A stretch of 64,000 nt of DNA, taken from NCBI GenBank assembly GCA_963789885.1, contig CAWBNB010000050.1, forward strand, positions 62,001-126,000, given 5' to 3'. The notes below the pieces were generated by a model that ran no database searches, had not been told where the DNA came from, and saw nothing but the letters and a program-made list of their open reading frames with translations. Of the stretch, positions 1-8,113 are shown piece by piece. The position numbers and the translations under genes are program-made. The stretch comes from DATEDA01 sp963789885. Lineage in GTDB: Bacteria > Pseudomonadota > Gammaproteobacteria > Burkholderiales > SG8-39. How positions within the stretch are numbered: position 1 is the stretch's first letter; every line of letters begins with the position of its first letter.

Positions 1-420
1 CAGCTCGGCGCGGCGTCCCTGATCAAGGGCGCGGTCGCGGTAATCCCGTTGCCGGACATGGGCAAGCTGGTGGTGATCATGGCGATCATCTTCCTGCTCG
101 GCTGGCCCTTCGAGTGGCCGGCCATCGTGCTCGTCTTCCTCCCCATCTTCCTGCCGGTGGTCGAAGCGCTGAACGTCGGCCTGCCCAAGCAGGAGCTGAT
201 GCTGTGGTTCGGTGTCGTCGTCGCCGTGAACCTGCAGACGGCCTTCCTGAGTCCGCCCGTCGCGATGTCGGCGTACTACCTCAAGAACGTGATGCCCGAA
301 TGGGGGCTGGGGATGATCTACAAGGGGATGGGGCAGTTCATGGTGATCCAGGTAGTGTGCGTCCTGCTGCTGGTGGTCTGGCCCGAGCTCGTGCTTTGGC
401 TGCCCAGGGCGCTGAGATGA
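1..420 (+). CDS. TRAP transporter large permease (DctM-like), C-terminal part
   Basis: The window opens inside this gene, in frame from base 1, and 139 residues remain. They are almost all hydrophobic membrane helices. The segment NLQTAFLSPPVAMSAYYLK, about 60 residues before the end, is the conserved region of TRAP large permeases, the 12-helix subunits that import organic acids using a sodium gradient and a periplasmic binding protein. The other TRAP subunits should lie upstream, outside the window. The amidohydrolase 43 bases downstream on the same strand may act on the imported substrate; that link is inference from position. Confidence 0.88.
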   Translation, partial: QLGAASLIKGAVAVIPLPDMGKLVVIMAIIFLLGWPFEWPAIVLVFLPIFLPVVEALNVGLPKQELMLWFGVVVAVNLQTAFLSPPVAMSAYYLKNVMPEWGLGMIYKGMGQFMVIQVVCVLLLVVWPELVLWLPRALR

Positions 421-463
421 GATCCGCGACACGGCGCCACGTTACGGGAGAGGAAAGGCGAGG

Positions 464-1270
464 ATGACTACCGAGGCTCCACTCGTCGACACTCACTTCC
501 ACGTCTACACGACGGACATGCCGCTCGCCGGCGACGCCTGGCACAAGCCGCCCGAGGACGCTTCGATCGAGCGGTTGATCCGGACCCTCGACGAGCACGG
601 CGTCGCGTTCGGCGTGATCGCCGCGGCGAGCCTGTACGGCGACTACAACGACTACACCCGCCTCGCGGTGCGCACGCACAAGCGGCTGCGCGGCACCGCG
701 ATCGTGCGGCCGACGATCGACCCCTACGCCCTCGAGCGGATGAAGGAAGACGGCTTCGTCGGCATCCGGTTCCAGTGGCGCTATCTCAAGGAGACGCCGG
801 ACCTCACCTCGCCCGAGTATCGGATGCTCCTTCGCCGGGTCGCCGACCTCGACTGGCACGTCCAGCTCCACGACGACAGCCATCGACTGCCGCCGGCGAT
901 CGCGGCGATCGAGGCAGCGGGCGTGAAGAAGCTGGTCGTGGATCACTTCGGCCGGCCGACCCAGCCGGCCGGCGTGAACTGTCCGGGATTCCGCGCGCTG
1001 CTGGCCGCGATCGAGCGCGGCCGCACCTGGGTGAAGCTGTCGGCGGGCTACCGCCTGGAGCCGCCGCCGGTCGCGACGAGCTACGCCGCCGAGCTGCTCA
1101 AGGTCGCCGGTGGCGACCGCCTCGTCTGGGGGAGCGACTGGCCGTTCGCCGCGTTCGAGAACAAGGTGACCTACGCGCAGACGATCGCAGCGCTCACCGA
1201 GTGGGTGCCCGATCCGGCGGTGCGCCGCAAGATCGCCGGCGAGACGGCGCTGCGGCTCTACTTCACGTAG
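464..1270 (+). CDS. Amidohydrolase-2 family metal-dependent hydrolase (PDC-hydrolase/lactonase-like)
   Basis: A 268-residue TIM-barrel hydrolase of the amidohydrolase-2 type. DTHFH near residue 10 supplies the metal-binding HxH. HDD near residue 140 and VDHFGRP near 165 line the barrel, and WGSDWPF near 225 carries the catalytic aspartate. The family includes 2-pyrone-4,6-dicarboxylate lactonase (LigI) and related lactonases; the exact substrate cannot be read here. The ATG follows a GAGGAAAGGCGAGG ribosome site. It lies just after the TRAP permease and probably belongs to the same uptake and catabolic operon. Its stop overlaps the convergent next gene by 13 bases. Confidence 0.85.
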   Translation: MTTEAPLVDTHFHVYTTDMPLAGDAWHKPPEDASIERLIRTLDEHGVAFGVIAAASLYGDYNDYTRLAVRTHKRLRGTAIVRPTIDPYALERMKEDGFVGIRFQWRYLKETPDLTSPEYRMLLRRVADLDWHVQLHDDSHRLPPAIAAIEAAGVKKLVVDHFGRPTQPAGVNCPGFRALLAAIERGRTWVKLSAGYRLEPPPVATSYAAELLKVAGGDRLVWGSDWPFAAFENKVTYAQTIAALTEWVPDPAVRRKIAGETALRLYFT

Positions 1271-2611
1271 CGCGCGTCGCCGGCCGCGGCGCGCGCAAGG
1301 AAGCGATCGATCTCGCCGCCGAGCCCGGGCGTCTCGACTTCCGCGAACTCGTACCGCGCCCGCACCACCGGTTTGGCGAGGGGTACGAGCGCGGCGAGGT
1401 CGATGGGCGTGCCGGAGACCACGACGTCCGCGGGCACGGCATCGATCGAGCGTGCGAGCGCGGCGAGCTGCTCCGGCGAGTAGCCCATCGCGGGCAGCAC
1501 CGGCCCGAGGTGCGGATAGTCGGAGTAGAGCGCGGCGATCTCCGGCGCGGCGTAGGCGCGCGGGTGGACGACCTCGGCCGCGCCGCCCTCGATCGCGGCG
1601 ACGTAGCCGGCGCCGTAGGGCATGCCGCCGTGGGTCGTCGACGGGCCGTCTTCGACGACGACGGCGCGCTTGCCGCGAACTGCCGCGGGGTTGTCGAGCC
1701 GAACGGGCGAGGCCGCGCGCACGATTGACGCGCGCGGGTTTGCCTGCCGCGCCGCGTCGGCGACACGCGCGACGTCGGCGGCCGCGGCGGCGTTCGTCTT
1801 CGCGATCACGACGACGTCGGCCATGCGCAGGACGGCTTCGCCGGGATGATGCCCGGTCTCGTCGCCGGGACGCAGCGGATCGACGAGGACGATGTGCAGA
1901 TCCGGGCGGATGAACGGAAAGTCGTTGTTGCCGCCGTCCCAGACGATGACGTCGGCCTCGGCCTGCGCCGCCGCGACGATGCGCGCGTAGTCGACGCCGG
2001 CGTACACGACGTTGCCGGCCGCGAGATGCGGTTCGTACTCTTCGCGCTCCTCGATCGTGCAGCGCCCGGCGGCGAGGTCGGCGCGGTCCGCGAAGCGCTG
2101 GACCGCCTGGCGCTCGAGGTCGCCGTACGGCATCGGATGACGGATCACCGCGACCCGCAGCCCGCGGCTCGCGCAGCCGGCGCGAGATCCAGCGCGCCGT
2201 CTGCGACTTGCCGCAGCCGGTCCGCACCGCCGACACCGCGATGACCGGCACGCTCGCCCGCAGCATGGTCCGGTCCGGTCCGAGCAGCGCGAAATCGGCG
2301 CCGGCGGCGAGGGCCCGGGAGGCGACGTGCATCACGTGCGCGTGCGGGACGTCGCTATACGCGAAGACGACGAGGCCCACGCCGCGGCTCCGGCACACCT
2401 CCTCGAGCTCCGTCTCCGGGACGATCGGGATCCCGGCGGGATAGCGCGGACCGGCGAGCGCCGGCGGGTAGCGCCGCCCGGCGATGTCCGGAATCTGCGC
2501 CGCGGTGAACGCGACGACGTCGAACGCCGCGTCGTCGCGGTAGACGACGTTGAAGTTGTGGAAGTCGCGCCCGGCGGCGCCCACGATGACCACTTTTGTC
2601 ACTTCGCTCAT
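1258..2611 (-). CDS. Cyclic 2,3-diphosphoglycerate synthetase-like P-loop protein, interrupted by a frameshift
   Basis: Two reading frames together give one protein of about 450 residues. The N-terminal part, starting at ATG 2611 after a GAGGAA ribosome site, has a Rossmann-like segment (VVIVGAAGRDFHNFN) and a P-loop (TGCGKSQTARW). The C-terminal part has VIWDGGNNDFPF, VVIAKTN and EDGPSTTHGGMPYGAG. These are typical of the cyclic 2,3-diphosphoglycerate synthetase-like / predicted GTPase family found widely in bacteria that do not make cDPG, so the bacterial role is unsettled. One extra C near 2165 (minus-strand GAGCCGCGGG instead of GAGCGCGGG) breaks the frame. All conserved blocks remain, so a sequence error is more likely than decay. 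Confidence 0.75.
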
Positions 2612-2649
2612 GCGTTCCTCAACGCGCTGATGCCGTGTATTCTGTTCCG

Positions 2650-3741
2650 ATGCGGATCGGTGTTCCACGCGAGATCAAGGACCACGAGTTCCGCGTCGGC
2701 CTCACGCCGGCGGGGGCGGGGGCGCTGGTGGCGGCCGGCCACGAAGTGCGAGTGCAGAGCGCTGCCGGCGAGCGGATCGGGCTGCCCGACCAGGCTTATC
2801 GCGCCGCGGGTGCGACCGTCGTCCTCGATGCGCCTGCGGCGTACGACGCCGACCTCGTCGTCAAGGTCAAGGAGCCGCAACCCGCCGAGCTGCCGCTGCT
2901 CCGCGAGGGGCAGGCGCTCTTCTGCTATCTCCATCTCGCGGCTGCACCCGCGATCGCCCGCGGCCTGCTCGACCGCGGCGTGACCGGCATTGCGTACGAG
3001 ACGGTCGTGTCGCCGTCGGGCGGCACGCCGCTGCTCGCGCCGATGTCGCAGATCGCCGGGCGGCTCGCCATCCAGGCGGGGATGCAGGCGCTCGAAATGC
3101 GGCACGGCGGCCGCGGAGTCCTGCTGTCGGGCGTGCCGGGTGCGTCGCCGGGTGCCGTGGCCGTGATCGGTGGTGGCATCGTCGGCGCGAACGCCGTGCG
3201 CGTCGCGACGGGCGTCGGCGCGCACGTGACGCTGCTCGATCGAAAGGCGGAGCGCCTCAAGGGGTTCGACGATCTCTACCGGGGGCGTCTCGAGACGCGC
3301 CTCGCGAACGCGGCGAACATCGCCGAGTGCGTCGCGCAGGCCGATCTGGTGGTGAGCGGCGTGTACGTGCACGGCCAGCGCGCACCGCGCCTGCTCCCGC
3401 GCGCACTGGTGCGCACGATGCAGCGCGGCGCCGCGCTCGTCGACGTCTCGATCGACCAGGGCGGGATCGCGGAGACCTCGCGGCCGACGACCCATGCCGA
3501 CCCGTTCTACGTCGAAGAGGGCGTGGTGCACTATTGCGTGACCAACATGCCCGCTGCGGTCGCGCGAACGGCGACCGCCGCGCTCACCGAGGCGACGCTG
3601 CCTTACGTGCTCGCGCTGGCCGGCCGCGGCGTGACCGAGGCGCTGCGCGCCGATCCGGGGCTCGCCGCCGGCCTCAACGTCGCCGGCGGCAAGGTGATGC
3701 ACGCCGGCCTCGCGGCCGATCTGGGTGCGTCGGGCGCCTGA
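2650..3741 (+). CDS. ald: Alanine dehydrogenase
   Basis: A 363-residue protein, close to the usual 370. The N terminus, MRIGVPREIKDHEFRVGLTP, is the family signature. KVKEP near residue 77 contains a pyruvate-binding lysine, and FCYLHLA near residue 95 holds the catalytic histidine. VIGGGIVGANAVRVATGVGA near residue 175 is the NAD-binding Rossmann loop. The enzyme interconverts L-alanine and pyruvate plus ammonia with NAD in the cytoplasm. ATG 2650 is chosen because the signature begins exactly there. It is divergent from the cDPG-synthetase-like gene with only 38 bases between the start codons, and convergent with the following gene, one base apart. Confidence 0.93.
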   Translation: MRIGVPREIKDHEFRVGLTPAGAGALVAAGHEVRVQSAAGERIGLPDQAYRAAGATVVLDAPAAYDADLVVKVKEPQPAELPLLREGQALFCYLHLAAAPAIARGLLDRGVTGIAYETVVSPSGGTPLLAPMSQIAGRLAIQAGMQALEMRHGGRGVLLSGVPGASPGAVAVIGGGIVGANAVRVATGVGAHVTLLDRKAERLKGFDDLYRGRLETRLANAANIAECVAQADLVVSGVYVHGQRAPRLLPRALVRTMQRGAALVDVSIDQGGIAETSRPTTHADPFYVEEGVVHYCVTNMPAAVARTATAALTEATLPYVLALAGRGVTEALRADPGLAAGLNVAGGKVMHAGLAADLGASGA

Positions 3742-3742
3742 A

Positions 3743-4237
3743 TCAGCGCTGCCAATCGACGCGCAGGAGGTTCTCTTCCTTGTTGTAGTGGTACTCGAGA
3801 TCGCCCTTGTAGGCGGCGTGCAGCGCATCGCCGATGCCGCGGGCGAGGTGGATGTCGGTGGTCGTGATCAGAGTCCCGTCGCGCTCCGGCTTGATGGCGA
3901 TGATGCGCTGGAGCGGATGCTCCGCCCGCTCCTTCGATTCCTGGTTCCGGGCGAGGTGCAGGATCTCGTCGCGGTGGGCGGCAAAGAACTCGCCCTTGAG
4001 CGTTACCCGCCCCGCGGGGAAGTCGTCCTTGATGCGATGACACGCCGGACACGTCACCTCGGCCGCGCCCGCCGGCGCAGCGTTCCACGTCCAGCGCCCA
4101 CGGTGATACACCGCGCCGCAATCCGGGCAGCGGCTCGGCTCGGCGAGCTTCTTCCCGGTCTTGTAGGTGTCGTGAACCAGCTCGTCGCGAAGCTCGTCGC
4201 GCTTGATCGGGCGCCAGCCGCCCCGTTCGGTCTTCAT
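3743..4237 (-). CDS. BCAM0308-type zinc-ribbon protein
   Basis: A 164-residue cytoplasmic protein. Two CxxC knuckles (CPDC near residue 37 and CPAC near residue 63) form a probable zinc ribbon. They are followed by KGEFFAAHRDEILHLARNQE and a C-terminal segment ending LRVDWQR. It resembles the BCAM0308 family of uncharacterised Burkholderia-type proteins, whose zinc region recalls NMD3; no function is established. It is 21 bases downstream of the tandem universal stress protein on the same strand, so the two are probably co-transcribed from the FNR-like promoter at 5137-5150. This suggests a stress or low-oxygen role (inference). Confidence 0.65.
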   Translation of the reverse strand: MKTERGGWRPIKRDELRDELVHDTYKTGKKLAEPSRCPDCGAVYHRGRWTWNAAPAGAAEVTCPACHRIKDDFPAGRVTLKGEFFAAHRDEILHLARNQESKERAEHPLQRIIAIKPERDGTLITTTDIHLARGIGDALHAAYKGDLEYHYNKEENLLRVDWQR

Positions 4238-4258
4238 GCTGTTCCTCTCATGCTTTCC

Positions 4259-5089
4259 TCAATGCGACATCAACACCGGAACCGTCATCGTCTCGAGCAT
4301 CGTCCGCGTCACGCCGCCCAGGACGAGCTCGCTCACCCGCGAGTGCCCGTACGCGCCCATCACGATGAGGTCGATCGATCGATCCGCCGCCCGCGAGAGA
4401 AGCGCGTTGCCGGCGTCGAGATCGGTGCCCTCGATCGCCGCTACCTCCACGCGCACGCCGTGCCGCGTGAGGAAGAGCCCGATATCGGCGCCAGGCGCTT
4501 CGCCGTGCGCGGCCCGGCTCGGCTTGACCGGCGAGACGATCACCTGGTCGGCCTTCTGCAGGAACGGCATCGCATCGGTCGTGGCCCGCGTCGCCTCGCG
4601 GCTCGCGTTCCAGGCGAGCAGGACGCGCTTGCCCACCGTGTCGAACTTGCCCGCGTACGGCATCACCAGCACCGGGCGTCCCGCCGAGAGCACCAGACGA
4701 TGCGCAAAGCCCGGATCGACCCCGGAACCATCGTCGGCGTCCGGCTGGCCGATCAGGACGAGGTCCGCATAGCGCGCGTGCAGGGTCACCGCATCGAGCG
4801 CGTCGTCGAACGTCGACCGCCACTCCGCGCCGCTGAGGCCCGCCCGGTCCACCGTGCGCCTGAATGCCGTCTGCGCTTCCGCGGCGTACTCCGCGGCGCG
4901 GCGGCGCTGCTCCTCGACGATCCGCGGGCCGGCTTCCGCGACCGCGTACCCGGGCAGACGCACCACCGTCAGCGCGTGCAGCCCGACCAGATGCGCATCG
5001 AAGCGCTGGGCAAGACGGATCCCGAGGTCGAGCCGGGCGGAGCAGCGCTTGCCGCTGTCGAGGTGGACGAGGATGGTCTTGTAGGTCAT
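4259..5089 (-). CDS. Tandem-domain universal stress protein
   Basis: 276 residues, about twice the single-domain length, consistent with two fused Usp folds. The first starts with KTILVHLDSGK and ends around RPVLVMPYAG near residue 145. The second starts KRVLLAWNASREA near 155 and ends with MGAYGHSRVSELVLGGVTRTML and VPVLMSH. The second half keeps the nucleotide-binding pattern G-x2-G-x9-G near its end; the first half is degenerate there. Usp proteins accumulate during energy limitation and hypoxia. ATG 5089 has a GGAGAT ribosome site. The FNR-like site 5137-5150, with a TAGCTT -10 element at 5110-5115, predicts transcription starting near 5103. Confidence 0.88.
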   Translation of the reverse strand: MTYKTILVHLDSGKRCSARLDLGIRLAQRFDAHLVGLHALTVVRLPGYAVAEAGPRIVEEQRRRAAEYAAEAQTAFRRTVDRAGLSGAEWRSTFDDALDAVTLHARYADLVLIGQPDADDGSGVDPGFAHRLVLSAGRPVLVMPYAGKFDTVGKRVLLAWNASREATRATTDAMPFLQKADQVIVSPVKPSRAAHGEAPGADIGLFLTRHGVRVEVAAIEGTDLDAGNALLSRAADRSIDLIVMGAYGHSRVSELVLGGVTRTMLETMTVPVLMSH

Positions 5090-5136
5090 GGCGATCTCCT
5101 TGTGAGCGGAAGCTACCGGCGAGCGCGCCGGCGCCG

Positions 5137-5150
5137 TTGACGCAGATCAA
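5137..5150 (-). promoter_or_regulatory. FNR/ANR-type box upstream of the tandem usp
   Basis: TTGACGCAGATCAA matches the FNR/CRP-family consensus TTGAT-N4-ATCAA. On the minus strand a -10 hexamer TAGCTT (5110-5115) begins 28.5 bases from the site centre, the class II activator geometry (centre near -41.5). It faces the usp gene at 5089. The flavodoxin-like gene at 5231 on the other strand has no clear -10 at that distance. Confidence 0.7.
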
Positions 5151-5230
5151 CCGGCGTTCTCCGGGCCCGTGGTCTCCTGCTTTCGTGACTGGCTGGCCGG
5201 GGGAGCCCGGGGTGGCCGCGCAGCACCACG

Positions 5231-5816
5231 ATGACCAAGCGAATCGCCCTGATACAAGGCCACCCGGACCCGCGCGGCGATCGCTACGGGCGCGCTCTCG
5301 CGAGAGCGTACGCCGAAGGTGCCGCGGCTGCTGGCCACGAGGTGAGGACCATCGACGTCGCGCGGCTCGAGTTCCCGCTGTTGCGCAGCAAGGAAGAGTG
5401 GGACGGCGGCGCACCGCCGGACGCAGTTCGGGCGGCCCAGGACACGATCGGCTGGGCCGAACATCTCGCGATCTTCTATCCGCTCTGGCTGGGAACGATG
5501 CCGGCGCTCCTCAAAGGATTCTTCGAGCAGGCGCTCCGCCCCGGGTTCGCGGTCGGGCGCGGCGGGGCCGGACACGTCCTGGAAGCGGCTGCTCTCCGGC
5601 AAGAGCGCCCGGATCGTCGTCACGATGGGGATGCCCGCCTTCGTCTACCGCTGGTTCTTCCGCGCGCACGGCCTCAAGAGCCTGGAGCGGAACATTCTCG
5701 GCTTCGTGGGGATCGGGCCGATCAGGGAAACCCTGATCGGCACCGTCGAGGGCAGCTCTGCGCGCCGGGAGCGGTGGCTCGCGAAGCTCCGCGCCCTGGG
5801 CGAGCGGGGCGAGTAG
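5231..5816 (+). CDS. Flavodoxin-fold NAD(P)H:quinone oxidoreductase-like protein, frameshifted
   Basis: Two frames join into a protein of about 195 residues. The first gives MTKRIALIQGHPDPRGDRYG, the FMN-binding start, and YPLWLGTMPALLKGFFEQAL near residue 85. The second resumes with SWKRLLSGKSARIVVTMGMP, then YRWFFRAHGLKS, and ends at 5816. This order matches NAD(P)H dehydrogenase (quinone) proteins of the KefF/MdaB/NQO type, which reduce quinones by two electrons. The break is between about 5555 and 5580. Both halves are well conserved, so a single-base error is likely. It is divergent from usp across the FNR-like site at 5137. Confidence 0.7.
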
Positions 5817-5820
5817 CGCG

Positions 5821-7178
5821 TCAGAACCTCCGGGCGTACTGCAGCCCGAAGGAGTACTCGTACATCTTGATCGTCTCCTGCATGTTCGGCTGCATTCCCG
5901 GCGGGAAGAAGCTGTTGAACAGGCTCGCGCCGGTCACGCTGTTCTGGAACGCGTACATGAACGCGCCGGTGATCTCGTTCTGCCTGTCCCAGGTCCAGGT
6001 GGCACCGAGCGTCACGTGGTTCTGCACCACGCCGGGGGCGAGGATGTTGAACGTCACGTCCGACGGGCGGATCGGGTTCTGGGTGTAGTTGTAGCCGGCG
6101 CGCACTGTCCATTGCGGATCGATCGCGTACTGCACGCCGAGCCGCCACACGTTGACGCTCTGCCAGCCGAAGCCCGCCCCGCTCGAGCCGCCCAGGCAGT
6201 TCGACGTGGGGCTCGCCGGCGGCGGGGGACACTGGAGGATCAGGTTGCTCGGGTTGTGCACCGAATCGACGTCGCTATAGTTGATCCGCTCGTAATCGAG
6301 TGCGAGAAGCCAAGCCGGCGTGGGCTTGAATGCGACGCCGAGGCTCCAGTTGGACGGGATGTCGAACCCGCCGGACTGGGCGAAGAGCCCCTGGTACTTG
6401 CCGAAGTCGCCCATGCTGATCTTGGACGAGTACGAGGCGCCGACCTGGATCTGGTCCGTGAGATTGCCGTAATAGCCGACGCGGACGCCCCACCCGGTCG
6501 AGCTGTCGTAGCCGTTGTTGGTGACGTTGTTCGGGCTGTTCGAGAGGCCCTGGAACGCCTGCAGGCCTTCGGCCTTGAAGCGCTGGTAGGCGAACAGCGG
6601 GGCGATGCCGATCGAATGCCGCTCGTGGAACTTCCAGGCGAGCGTCGGCGCGATAACGAGCTGGGAGAGGTCGACGCCGAGGTCGCCGTTGCCGCAGAGC
6701 AGGTTATACGGGCCTGCCGCGCGATTGAAGCCGGTGCCCGGCCCGGTCGCCGGGCCGCAGGCGCCGGGCGAGGGGAGCTGGCCGCCGGGGTAGTCGGTGT
6801 TCATCCCGCCGTTGCCGTACACGGTCAGCCCGAGCGCGAGATCCGGGCGCAGCATGTAGTTGAGCCCGAACTCGGGGATGAAGAAGTTGGTGCTCCCGCT
6901 GTCGGCCGAGCCGTCGAGCCCGAACGCCGCCCCGCCCGAACGCTCGGCACTGCGGTGCGGGCTGAACCAGTCGAGCGCCGATCGCGAACTGGTTGCCGGC
7001 GAAGCGCCATCGTCGCCGGGTTGTTGGCACCGCCGAATGCGTCCTGGGCGACCGCGGTGGATACGCCGCCCATCCCCTTCGCCTTCATCCCGTAGCCGTG
7101 CGCGAAGTACCCATCCGTCGCCGCCGCTGCAAGCGGCAGCGCCGCGGCGGCGAGCGCTACGATGCGTTCGAATCGCAT
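5821..7178 (-). CDS. FadL/OmpP1-type outer-membrane transport protein, frameshifted
   Basis: The ATG at 7178 opens a signal peptide (MRFERIVALAAAALPLAAAA) followed by GYFAHGYGMKAKGMGGVSTA and NNPATM, the N-terminal hatch signature of the FadL family. The rest is a long beta-barrel, ending in aromatic-rich strands and a C-terminal phenylalanine (SFGLQYARRF), typical of outer-membrane proteins. Two +1 insertions, near 7007 and 6977, shift the frame twice within 30 bases; removing one base at each restores an uninterrupted FadL sequence of about 450 residues. FadL porins take up hydrophobic compounds. Beside a sulfur-oxidation locus, uptake of a hydrophobic sulfur compound is possible but speculative. 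Confidence 0.75.
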
Positions 7179-7246
7179 GTCCCCTCCCTCGATGATGTCC
7201 CGGGCGGCGCCCTGGTGCTGCACCGCGTCGGCGACGGGTTGCTTAC

Positions 7247-7262
7247 ATTAGTTTTTTCTAAT
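7247..7262 (+). promoter_or_regulatory. ATTAG-N6-CTAAT palindrome, candidate ArsR/sHdrR operator (site a)
   Basis: ATTAGTTTTTTCTAAT is a perfect 5-bp inverted repeat with a 6-base spacer, AT-rich inside very GC-rich DNA. It lies between the divergent fadL-like gene and the DsrM-like gene. A possible promoter overlaps it: TTGCTT at 7239-7244, then 17 bases, then TTTGAT at 7262-7267. The same motif recurs at 9498-9513 and 16555-16570, each upstream of a sulfur operon. Assignment to the ArsR regulator at 23750 is inference. Confidence 0.5.
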
Positions 7263-7369
7263 TTGATCATCCTCACACGAAGCGCCCGTCGCCGCCGAAC
7301 AAAAGTTACTTATGTGCCCAGCAGCGGAATTGAACCTGTCTAGGTTGCGCGCGCGGCCCACGCCGCCGC

Positions 7370-7383
7370 TTGACGGAAATCAA
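7370..7383 (+). promoter_or_regulatory. FNR/ANR-type box upstream of the DsrMK-like operon
   Basis: TTGACGGAAATCAA fits TTGAY-N4-RTCAA. GACAAT at 7405-7410 starts exactly 28.5 bases from the site centre, giving a predicted start near 7417. The DsrM-like ATG is at 7438, with an AAGGAGG-type ribosome site between. The operon thus appears to have an oxygen-responsive promoter in addition to the operator at 7247. Confidence 0.7.
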
Positions 7384-7437
7384 CCGGCCGACGGGGCGGC
7401 TTGCGACAATGCCGCGCTAGCCGACAAGGAGGAGCCG

Positions 7438-8113
7438 ATGGAACTTCTCGCATTCGCGCGCGGCCCGGGCTTGTGGCTGTCGCTCGCCGTGTTCCTCCTG
7501 GGCAGCCTGTGGCGGCTGTGGGCCATCTTCAGGCGGCCGGCCAAGCCCGATTACTCCCAGGCCCGCAGCACGGCGGTTGCCGCCGGAGCCGTGCGCGCCA
7601 TCGTCACGCGCATGTGGCACCACCGGACGTTCCGCGAGCGGACGCTCGTCCAGACGCTGAACGCCTACGGCTACCACATCGGTCTCGCGATCGTCTTCTT
7701 CGGCTTCCTGCCGCACATCGCGTTCATCCGGCGGCTCACGGGGCTTTCGTGGCCGGCCGTGCCTGGGTGGCTCTTCGTGACCGGCGTCGCGTTTCGTCTT
7801 CGTCGGGCTCGTCTACGTCTTCTTCGCCCGCCTCACTTCGCCGGTGCAGCGGCTGCTCTCGAACTTCGACGACTGGTTCAGCTGGTTCGTGACCATCCTC
7901 CCGATGCTGACCGGGATGGCGGTGATCGCGCTCCCGCTGCAGGAATCCTATCCGCCGGCGCCGCTCGATCCGGTACCGGTAGCGATCCACCTGCTGTCGT
8001 TCGAGCTCCTCCTCGTCTGGCTGCCGTTCGGCAAGCTCGCGCACGCGTTCCTGGTCTTCGTGTCGCGCGGCATGACCGGTGCCGCGTTCGCGCGCAAGGG
8101 AGCCGGCCTGTGA
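7438..8113 (+). CDS. DsrM/NarI-like cytochrome b membrane subunit, frameshifted
   Basis: Two frames join into one membrane protein of about 225 residues. The first part has a hydrophobic N-terminal helix (LWLSLAVFLLGSLWRLW) and HIGLAIVFFGFLPH; the second has WFVTILPMLTGMAVIALPL and IHLLSFELLLVWLPFGKLAHAF. The paired histidines in helices match the NarI / DsrM family of haem b quinone-interacting subunits. One extra T near 7790 breaks the frame; deleting it gives VTGVAFVFVGLVYVFFARL, a good helix. The next gene, an HdrD/DsrK-like iron-sulfur protein, overlaps by four bases. Together they resemble DsrMK or HdrDE, which move electrons between a cytoplasmic thiol/disulfide and quinone. Confidence 0.75.

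Noticed and set aside
7312..7350. Possible tRNA 3' end on the minus strand (GGTTCAATTCC-like T-arm)
   Set aside because: The T-stem does not pair and no acceptor, D-arm or anticodon stem can be built around it.
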